Positions 1-4,421 of a stretch of DNA of 7,551 nt are shown here, in pieces (position 1 is the first letter of the stretch; every line of letters begins with the position of its first letter). Source of the stretch: JBMNOU01 sp050943215 (GTDB lineage: Bacteria; Bacillota; Clostridia; Christensenellales; SZUA-584). Made by a program: the position numbers and the translations under genes. Under the pieces are notes generated by a model. That model was given only the letters and a program-made list of their open reading frames with translations. It did no database searches and was not told the origin of the DNA. The stretch spans positions 1 through 7,551 of the forward strand of contig JBMNOU010000081.1 of NCBI GenBank assembly GCA_050943215.1, given 5' to 3'.

Positions 1-2
1 AA

Positions 3-296
3 ATGGTTGTTTGGCTCGATGAATTGAATCCGGATGATAATAATTTCATACTCAGATTGGAGCAGCGTGTCAATCCCGAGCAGTTGTTACACGCAGTCTA
101 TGATTTTGTGACCAGGATGACAGAGGCTATGGGAGTTGAGTCTCCGGAGATAGATGAAATAAAGAGTGTTTCAAATTATACATGGCTCTCTGCCATAATT
201 CATGAGTCAGGCTGGATTCTTTATTCAATAGCAACCATTGAAGCAGAAGCAGATGGACATATAGCGATTGAAGAGAGAATAATTGAGCTACAGTAG
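3..296 (+). CDS. Hypothetical protein, probably 5'-truncated by the window edge
   Basis: I do not recognise this 97-residue reading frame. It is acidic, mixed helix/strand in appearance, with no signal peptide or obvious membrane segment. The frame is open to the window edge, so the ATG at position 3 may be an internal methionine and the gene may start upstream. It ends with TAG at 294-296, and a TACATTTG promoter-like box follows at 330-337, so the next gene can be transcribed separately. It lies in the same AT-rich, accessory-looking block as the following small genes. No function is proposed. Confidence 0.55.
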   Translation: MVVWLDELNPDDNNFILRLEQRVNPEQLLHAVYDFVTRMTEAMGVESPEIDEIKSVSNYTWLSAIIHESGWILYSIATIEAEADGHIAIEERIIELQ

Positions 297-329
297 CGGC
301 GCTCAGCGACAGTCACTATCTTTAATAAC

Positions 330-337
330 TACATTTG
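330..337 (+). promoter_or_regulatory. Putative Bacteroidetes -7 box for the BamE-like membrane protein gene
   Basis: TACATTTG matches the Bacteroidetes -7 consensus TAnnTTTG exactly and lies about 40 bases before the ATG at 380. I see no good TTTG at the expected -33 distance, so the call rests on one half of the promoter only. Confidence 0.4.
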
Positions 338-379
338 CGCTAGGGAACACCACAACAGCCACTAAACAGACATTTCAAA

Positions 380-844
380 ATGAGTTTTGAAGTCCCCATA
401 ATCATATTGATTCTTGCAATTCCGTTCTATTTCCTGAGCAGGTGGGTTTTTAAGAAAATAAAACTTGGAAATGAGCAGAATAGGAAATATTTGGCCATCA
501 TTCCGACTGTCATAATAACTCCCCTGTTGTATGTTGGAATTGTATTGATTGGGATGTTTTCTATGACATACTATCCAAATATTGATTTCGATAAACAGAA
601 ATGGGAGGAAAATCAGGAAAAAAGGTATAAGATGTCAAAAGATATCATAAAGAGTGAGGTGTTGATCGGGAAAACAAAGGCAGAGGTAATCGAGCTTTTA
701 GGGGAAGATTATCATACCTATGATGAAGACCATATCGCCTATGATTTGGGATTTGTGCCGGAATTATTCAATATTGATCCGGATGTATTGGACATCTATT
801 TTGAAAATGGGATAGTTGTCAAAGTCGGACAACACAGAACATAA
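380..844 (+). CDS. Two-helix membrane protein with BamE/SmpA-like C-terminal domain
   Basis: The protein has 154 residues. Two hydrophobic segments (about residues 5-23 and 38-60) indicate an inner-membrane anchor. A charged linker follows (about 66-90), then a soluble C-terminal domain of about 60 residues. That domain begins LIGKTKAEVIELLG (95-108) and ends with IDPDVLDIYFENGIVVKV. The Gly-x-(T/S)-x-x-x-V-x-x-x-LG start and the D-x-x-x-x-YFENGxVVKV end are typical of the BamE/SmpA/OmlA small beta-lactamase-inhibitor-like fold. Known BamE is a lipoprotein of the outer-membrane BAM complex. This one lacks a lipobox and is held by helices, so a BAM role should not be assumed. The precise function is unknown. 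The start ATG at 380 leaves TM1 intact and is the only sensible start. Confidence 0.75.
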   Translation: MSFEVPIIILILAIPFYFLSRWVFKKIKLGNEQNRKYLAIIPTVIITPLLYVGIVLIGMFSMTYYPNIDFDKQKWEENQEKRYKMSKDIIKSEVLIGKTKAEVIELLGEDYHTYDEDHIAYDLGFVPELFNIDPDVLDIYFENGIVVKVGQHRT

Positions 845-983
845 AAGACTTTCTGACATATTTTACGCTGAATTTAAAGGAAAATCGATAAACAAGGAGA
901 CAAAGAGTATATTAGAAGGAATTTTATCTCTTTTAACAATTAATCGATGCCAAACAATTAATTCAGGATAAAGTCTGGCAAGG

Positions 984-1016
984 TTGAAGGTTATAATTAT
1001 AATTTTTGTATATTTG
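984..1016 (+). promoter_or_regulatory. Putative Bacteroidetes promoter for the Bor-like lipoprotein gene
   Basis: TATATTTG at 1009-1016 is an exact match to TAnnTTTG. A TTG at 984-986 can act as the -33 element, with a slightly long 22-base spacer. Transcription would start near 1020, giving an untranslated leader of roughly 120 bases before the ATG at 1144. Confidence 0.55.
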
Positions 1017-1063
1017 TTGCCAATGTGAAGCGTTTTATTCAAACTTATTATTAACCTTCTATA

Positions 1064-1116
1064 GTGGAGGCCTTGCTCCACGCAAAAAAACGGGGCGTAA
1101 TCCGAAAAGCCTTACG
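1064..1116 (+). promoter_or_regulatory. Possible structured 5' leader of the Bor-like gene
   Basis: A perfect six-base-pair hairpin (GTGGAG at 1064-1069 with CTCCAC at 1076-1081, six-base loop) is followed by a second shorter stem (CGTAA at 1096-1100 with TTACG at 1112-1116). Both sit in the predicted untranslated leader. I do not recognise a known riboswitch class, and the elements may be chance. Confidence 0.3.
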
Positions 1117-1143
1117 AGTAGGGAAAAATTAAATCAAACAACT

Positions 1144-1437
1144 ATGAAGAAAAAAATCTTAAGAGTAGTAATGTTGCTTGCTATTTCAGTCATCTTGACC
1201 TCTTGCTACACATTGACTTTTTCAGTGGGTAGAGGCGCTACCAGAGGTGATGTAGTTACAGGGAAAAACCATTATCTAATCGGTGGGTTGGTTGCACTCA
1301 GCACTTGTGATCCTGCGGAGATGGCTCGCGGCTCGAGCAATTACACCGTAACCGTAACACACACATTCATTGACGGTTTGTTGGCTGCTATAACCGGTGG
1401 CATTTATAGTCCCACTACGGTAAGAGTAGAAAGATAG
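1144..1437 (+). CDS. Bor-family lipoprotein
   Basis: The 97-residue protein begins with a lysine-rich, hydrophobic signal peptide and a lipobox L18-T19-S20-C21, so it should be processed by signal peptidase II and anchored through Cys21. No acidic residues follow the cysteine, so the Bacteroidetes surface-export signal is absent and a periplasm-facing site is more likely. The mature part resembles phage lambda Bor: a T-x-T-F-x-V-G strand after the cysteine, a central KNHYLIGGLV segment, and a C-terminal THTFIDGLLAAITGGIYSPTTVRV, which parallels the TFVNGLLGFITLGIYTP region of Bor. Lambda Bor is linked to serum resistance in Escherichia coli; no such role can be assumed here. The frame is open back to 1006, but the ATG at 1144 places the signal peptide at the N-terminus and is preferred. 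A terminator follows immediately. Confidence 0.85.
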   Translation: MKKKILRVVMLLAISVILTSCYTLTFSVGRGATRGDVVTGKNHYLIGGLVALSTCDPAEMARGSSNYTVTVTHTFIDGLLAAITGGIYSPTTVRVER

Positions 1438-1447
1438 TTTTACTATG

Positions 1448-1480
1448 GTCAGGGTTATGTTTCATAGCCCTGACTTTTTT
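1448..1480 (+). terminator. Intrinsic terminator after the Bor-like gene
   Basis: A 12-base-pair stem (1448-1459 with 1463-1474, one G-U pair) with a three-base loop is followed by six T residues at 1475-1480. It is a strong rho-independent terminator in the + direction. It ends only ten bases before the next ATG. Confidence 0.9.
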
Positions 1481-1490
1481 ATTTGAAGAA

Positions 1491-1682
1491 ATGAAGAAAG
1501 TTTCTCTTATACTGGGCATCATTTTGGCGCTGGTCGGTTTTTTTCAAGGCATCAAATACGTTTTTGAGTATGGCACTTTGATGCAATATGATAAAGGCTA
1601 CGTTTGGGGCTCAATAATTTTATTTGTCATAGGTCTCGTGCTGATCTATTTTGGACTCCGAAAGAAGAAAACCAAATCGTAG
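1491..1682 (+). CDS. Small two-helix membrane protein of unknown function
   Basis: The 63-residue protein has two hydrophobic helices (about 4-24 and 36-55) joined by a short loop with aromatic and charged residues, and a basic C-terminal tail RKKKTKS. The N-terminal MKK followed by a helix could also read as a signal anchor. I do not recognise the family. Its ATG follows the Bor-gene terminator by ten bases, so it depends on readthrough or on a weak promoter overlapping the T-run (TTTATTTG at 1478-1485, one mismatch to consensus). Its last eight codons are repeated almost exactly after the downstream ATPase gene at 3116-3139. A terminator at 1716-1744 closes the transcript. Confidence 0.7.
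   Translation: MKKVSLILGIILALVGFFQGIKYVFEYGTLMQYDKGYVWGSIILFVIGLVLIYFGLRKKKTKS
1659..1682 (+). repeat. Left copy of a 24-base direct repeat flanking the ATPase module
   Basis: These are the last eight codons (R-K-K-K-T-K-S-stop) of the 63-residue membrane protein. They match 3116-3139 at 21 of 24 positions. The differences are CGA/AGA, AAG/AAA and TAG/TAA, all synonymous. The octamer AGCAGCCT at 1681-1688 also recurs at 3154-3161, so homology may continue past the stop with a 15-base gap. Confidence 0.8.
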
Positions 1683-1715
1683 CAGCCTGTATGAGTCAAT
1701 ATTGATTGAATGATT

Positions 1716-1744
1716 GGCATTGGTGAGAGACCGGTGCCTTTTTT
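1716..1744 (+). terminator. Intrinsic terminator after the 63-residue membrane protein gene
   Basis: A nine-base-pair stem (1716-1724 with 1730-1738, two G-U pairs) with a five-base loop is followed by six T residues, then G and four more T residues. It insulates the ATPase gene from upstream transcription. Confidence 0.8.
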
Positions 1745-1788
1745 GTTTTATGTATTTAAAACAATCATTCCATCAGCAACGATCCGAA

Positions 1789-1835
1789 TATTCCATTTAT
1801 AATGGAGTATTTATTCTATTTGTAATGGAATATTT
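1789..1835 (+). promoter_or_regulatory. Two tandem palindromic operator-like boxes upstream of the ATPase gene
   Basis: Two 24-base units, 1789-1812 and 1812-1835, repeat with a period of 23 bases and match at 21 of 24 positions. Each unit is itself an inverted repeat built on TCCATT/TCTATT and AATGGA around an AT centre. The second unit overlaps the -33 TTTG (1834-1837) of the ATPase promoter, so a bound dimeric regulator would be expected to affect transcription. The regulator is not identified. Confidence 0.65.
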
Positions 1836-1865
1836 TGCATAATTAAAATAAACAATATATATTTG
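1834..1865 (+). promoter_or_regulatory. Strong Bacteroidetes promoter for the AAA_14/DUF4143 gene
   Basis: TTTG at 1834-1837, a 20-base spacer, and TATATTTG at 1858-1865 match the Bacteroidetes -33/-7 consensus perfectly. The start of transcription should lie near 1869-1870, only about 15 bases before the first ATG at 1884. Confidence 0.8.
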
Positions 1866-1883
1866 CGTTAAAATCAGTACAAT

Positions 1884-3107
1884 ATGGGAATAAGTATGCA
1901 ACAATCGGTATTAGCTGAAATAGCGAGAGGACAGAAAATAAAGGCTTTTTCGGAAACTGAAGAACTTATCGAAAGGACATTGATGTCCGATTTACCCAAT
2001 ATTACTACGCACGCACTGATACTTTCCGGTATCAGACGTTGCGGTAAAAGTACTCTTTTGCGTCAATTTGTACGCCTAAATTTTGAGGATGTCTTTTACT
2101 TGAATTTTGAGGATGTTAGATTGTATGGTTTTGAAATCAAGGACTTTGTTTTACTGGACAGGGTTATTGATCAAACCGGACTAAAAGTGCTTTATTTCGA
2201 TGAAATTCAGATTGTAGAGGGTTGGGAATTATATATTCGACAGAAATTAGACCAAAAATTTCAGGTGATTATTACCGGGTCCAATGCTAGTTTGCTAAGT
2301 GCGGAATTGGGAACAAAATTGACCGGAAGGCACATTACCAAGGAGCTTTTCCCCTTCTCGTATCCCGAATATTTAGATTTTCGAAAAGCGAAAGCAAACT
2401 TTGAAAGTTTGCAGACATATCTTACCGAAGGAGGTTTTCCGGATTATTTGAAACAAAATTTACCCGAAATTCTCAACTTTTTAATAGAGGATATTCTGAA
2501 CCGGGATATTATTGTTCGCTACGGATTAAAAGCAGGCGACGCTCTTAAAAAGTTGTGTTCTTATCTATTTGCCAACAACGGGAGACTTATTGTTCCTTCT
2601 AATTTGACATCAGTTATTGGAGTAAAGGCAGAAACAACCATCTTAAATTATTTTTCTTATTTGGAAAATTCATATTTGATAGCAATGGTGCCAAAATTTG
2701 CCTGGTCAGTAAAAGCACAATTATTAAGTCCCAAAAAGATGTACATAATAGATCCCGGCTTAGTACAAGTAGGCAGCACCTCCTTTAGTGACGATTTGGG
2801 ACACTTGCTTGAGAGCGTTGTTTTCTGGCACTTGCGTCGTAAAACAAAAAACATTTATTACTTCAACGAAAATAATAAAGAGTGTGATTTTATAGTCCGT
2901 CTGAAGGATAAAACAGCGCAAGTAGTTCAAGTGTGCTGGGAAATAACACCTGAAAATGAAGATAGAGAAGTAAATGGATTAGTAGAAGCCATGCGCTATT
3001 TTAAAACAGATAATGGCCTTATTGTCACAGCAGCCTCTACAGACACAATCCAAACCAATATAGGATTAATATCAGTCATACCTGCACATCAATATTTATT
3101 GACATAA
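1884..3107 (+). CDS. AAA_14 / DUF4143 family ATPase
   Basis: The 407-residue protein shows the AAA_14-DUF4143 layout. The N-terminal ATPase has a Walker A SGIRRCGKST (48-57, Lys55), a Walker B KVLYFDE (101-107, Asp106-Glu107), a TGSNASLLS sensor segment (131-139) and the LTGRHITKELFPFSYPEYL segment (146-164). The DUF4143 part (about 200-405) ends in a PD-(D/E)xK-like core: Glu310, Asp335 in ECDF, then QVVQVCWE (347-353), where the usual catalytic ExK lysine is replaced, so nuclease activity is doubtful. No signal or membrane segment is seen, so it should be cytoplasmic. The biological role of this family is poorly known. Starts at 1884 and 1896 (MQQSV) are both possible; the first is kept although its leader is very short. 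It stands alone, with its own promoter, operator-like repeats, an upstream terminator, flanking direct repeats and AT-rich composition, all suggesting acquisition. Confidence 0.92.
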   Translation: MGISMQQSVLAEIARGQKIKAFSETEELIERTLMSDLPNITTHALILSGIRRCGKSTLLRQFVRLNFEDVFYLNFEDVRLYGFEIKDFVLLDRVIDQTGLKVLYFDEIQIVEGWELYIRQKLDQKFQVIITGSNASLLSAELGTKLTGRHITKELFPFSYPEYLDFRKAKANFESLQTYLTEGGFPDYLKQNLPEILNFLIEDILNRDIIVRYGLKAGDALKKLCSYLFANNGRLIVPSNLTSVIGVKAETTILNYFSYLENSYLIAMVPKFAWSVKAQLLSPKKMYIIDPGLVQVGSTSFSDDLGHLLESVVFWHLRRKTKNIYYFNENNKECDFIVRLKDKTAQVVQVCWEITPENEDREVNGLVEAMRYFKTDNGLIVTAASTDTIQTNIGLISVIPAHQYLLT

Positions 3108-3115
3108 TAATTTGC

Positions 3116-3139
3116 AGAAAGAAAAAAACCAAATCGTAA
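3116..3139 (+). repeat. Right copy of the direct repeat; relic 3' end of a membrane-protein gene
   Basis: Eight bases after the ATPase stop, the codons AGA-AAG-AAA-AAA-ACC-AAA-TCG-TAA encode R-K-K-K-T-K-S-stop, identical in protein to the end of the gene at 1491-1682. All three base differences are synonymous. No start or membrane segments of a second copy are present, so this is a remnant of a gene end or sequence brought in with the module, not a gene. Confidence 0.75.
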
Positions 3140-3150
3140 ACCCAAAAACA

Positions 3151-3174
3151 AAAAGCAGCCTCACGGCTGCTTTT
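3151..3174. terminator. Bidirectional terminator between the ATPase and tRNA-Gly genes
   Basis: A ten-base-pair stem (3151-3160 with 3165-3174, the outer four pairs A-T) has a four-base loop. On the - strand it is followed by T-rich sequence (T, G, then five T), terminating the tRNA transcript. On the + strand the T-run is shorter, serving the ATPase gene. Confidence 0.8.
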
Positions 3175-3180
3175 GCTTTG

Positions 3181-3253
3181 AGCGGAAAACGAGACTCGAA
3201 CTCGCGACCCCAACCTTGGCAAGGTTGTGCTCTACCAACTGAGCTATTTCCGC
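3181..3253 (-). tRNA. tRNA-Gly (anticodon GCC)
   Basis: The - strand folds as a complete 73-base cloverleaf. The acceptor stem GCGGAAA (3253-3247) pairs with TTTCCGC, and U73, the usual discriminator for bacterial tRNA-Gly, lies at 3181. The D-arm is AGCTCAGTTGGTAGAGC. The anticodon loop TTGCCAA gives anticodon GCC on a CAACC/GGTTG stem. The T-loop is GTTCGAGTC. CCA is not encoded (the next bases are CAA). The gene has a near-perfect promoter at 3288-3318 and a terminator at 3151-3174, so it is transcribed alone. Its 3' end faces the accessory block, the usual orientation for a tRNA used as an integration site, although no second copy of the tRNA end occurs in the window. Confidence 0.97.
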
Positions 3254-3287
3254 AACTATAAAAAAATACATTTTTTTATTGGGACGA

Positions 3288-3318
3288 CAAATATAGAGAC
3301 TTTTTTGTATTCTTCAAA
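3288..3318 (-). promoter_or_regulatory. Promoter of tRNA-Gly
   Basis: Read on the - strand, TTTG (3318-3315), a 19-base spacer and TATATTTG (3295-3288) fit the Bacteroidetes consensus perfectly. Transcription would start about 30 bases before the tRNA. Confidence 0.8.
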
Positions 3319-3345
3319 AAAAATCTCTCGTTTAAATCAAATAAA

Positions 3346-4371
3346 TCAGATTACAGTCTCGAATTGACGCAGGAAACGGACATCATTTTCAAAGTAGTGG
3401 CGCAAATCCTTAACCTGCCATTTCAGCATGGCAATGCGCTCGATACCCATTCCGAAAGCGAACCCGCTATAAACCTTGGGATCAATGCCTGAAGCCTCCA
3501 GAACATTGGGATCTACCATGCCGCAACCCATAATCTCAAGCCAGCCCGTACCCTTACAGATATTACAACCCTTCCCTTTGCAAATATTACAGCTCACATC
3601 CACCTCAGCAGAAGGCTCGGTGAAAGGGAAATAGGAGGGACGAAGTCGAATTTCGGTCTCTTCGCCGAACATCTCGCGGGCAAAGAGCAGAACCGCCTGC
3701 TTCAGATCGGCAAAAGAGACTCCCTTGTCAATGTAAAGCCCCTCTACCTGATGGAAAATGCAGTGTGCGCGGGCTGAAATGGCCTCATTACGGAATACGC
3801 GTCCCGGACAAAGCACCCTTATGGGTAAATCCATCTTTTCCATAGCACGCACCTGCACTGAAGAGGTATGGGTACGCAGCAACACCGGATTGCCATCGTT
3901 AGCGTGGATAAAGAAGGTATCCTGCATATCGCGAGCCGGATGCTCCGGAGGGAAATTAAGAGCTCCGAAAACATGCCAGTCATCTTCAATCTCCGGACCT
4001 TCCGCTACTGTGTAACCGAATTTATGGAAAATGGAAATAATTTCCTCACGGGTGATGGAAATGGGGTGACGTGTACCGAGATCCATCCTGTCACCCGGTT
4101 TGGTAAGGTCGCAGGAGGTTTTGGTTGCCCCTTTCTCGGCAATATTCTCCTTTAAGGAGTCTATCTTGGACTGAACGGCATTTTTGAGAACATTGAGCTT
4201 CTGTCCGAACTCACGTTTCTGCTCAGGGAGCACATTGCGAAATTCCTCGAATAGGGCTGTAACTTCACCTTTCTTTCCGAGATATTTGATTCTAAGCTCT
4301 TCGATTTCCTTCTCGGTATTGGCTCTCAGTTCCGAGATCGCCGCCAATATTTCTTCAATTTTCTGATTCAT
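3346..4371 (-). CDS. pheS: Phenylalanyl-tRNA synthetase alpha subunit
   Basis: PheS pairs with PheT in the alpha2-beta2 enzyme that attaches phenylalanine to tRNA-Phe in the cytoplasm. The 341-residue protein has the N-terminal coiled-coil tRNA-binding arm (about 1-80) with the IKYLGKKGE motif, then the class II catalytic core. Visible motifs are THTSSVQVRAM (167-177), the motif 2 region GRVFRNE (190-196), FHQVEG (206-211), and motif 3 GFAFGMGIER (303-312). Paired cysteines at C261/C264 and C269/C272 form the CxxC insert found in many PheS proteins. The frame extends to a TTG at 4395, but that TTG lies inside the promoter box, so the ATG at 4371 (MNQKIEEIL) is the start and gives the normal family length. 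pheT is not adjacent in this window. Its own promoter lies between it and the deiminase gene. Confidence 0.98.
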   Translation of the reverse strand: MNQKIEEILAAISELRANTEKEIEELRIKYLGKKGEVTALFEEFRNVLPEQKREFGQKLNVLKNAVQSKIDSLKENIAEKGATKTSCDLTKPGDRMDLGTRHPISITREEIISIFHKFGYTVAEGPEIEDDWHVFGALNFPPEHPARDMQDTFFIHANDGNPVLLRTHTSSVQVRAMEKMDLPIRVLCPGRVFRNEAISARAHCIFHQVEGLYIDKGVSFADLKQAVLLFAREMFGEETEIRLRPSYFPFTEPSAEVDVSCNICKGKGCNICKGTGWLEIMGCGMVDPNVLEASGIDPKVYSGFAFGMGIERIAMLKWQVKDLRHYFENDVRFLRQFETVI

Positions 4372-4392
4372 CTCTTTATTCAATTCAGCCCG

Positions 4393-4421
4393 CAAATTTA
4401 CAAATAATTTTTACCAGGCAA
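4393..4421 (-). promoter_or_regulatory. Putative promoter of pheS
   Basis: On the - strand, TAAATTTG (4400-4393) matches TAnnTTTG. A TTG at 4421-4419, inside the last codons of the deiminase gene, is an 18-base spacer away. The predicted transcript starts near 4389, which rules out the TTG at 4395 as the pheS start. Confidence 0.6.

Larger units (their letters stand above)
845..1143 (+). other. 299-base intergenic region upstream of the Bor-like gene
   Basis: No convincing gene is seen. The first half is AT-rich and carries a 10-base direct repeat, AACAATTAAT, at 935-944 and 953-962. The second half carries a promoter (984-1016) and a leader with two potential hairpins (1064-1116). No hairpin-plus-T-run terminator was found after the stop of the preceding gene. 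Confidence 0.6.

Noticed and set aside
935..962. Direct repeat AACAATTAAT, spacing 18 bases
   Set aside because: Short and AT-rich; it precedes a promoter by about 20 bases, but no dyad symmetry or third copy supports an operator.
863..1081. 72-residue open frame on the - strand
   Set aside because: It lies opposite the promoter and leader of the Bor-like gene, has no recognisable domain and ends in low-complexity AT-rich sequence; probably chance.
1006..1143. 46-residue N-terminal extension of the Bor-like protein
   Set aside because: It would overlap the -7 box and precede the signal peptide; the lipobox position requires the ATG at 1144.
1690..3106. Possible imperfect terminal inverted repeats (TATGAGTCAATATTGATTG at 1690-1708 against the reverse complement of 3085-3106)
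   Set aside because: The match needs gaps, is AT-rich, contains short palindromes of its own and lies within the end of the ATPase coding sequence; chance is likely and there is no transposase.
3758..4366. Several + strand open frames of 60-95 codons opposite pheS
   Set aside because: They are antisense shadows of a well-supported essential gene and show no recognisable domains.
4372..4395. Eight-residue N-terminal extension of PheS from a TTG
   Set aside because: The TTG is part of the predicted -7 promoter box, so it would not be on the transcript; ATG 4371 fits the family.
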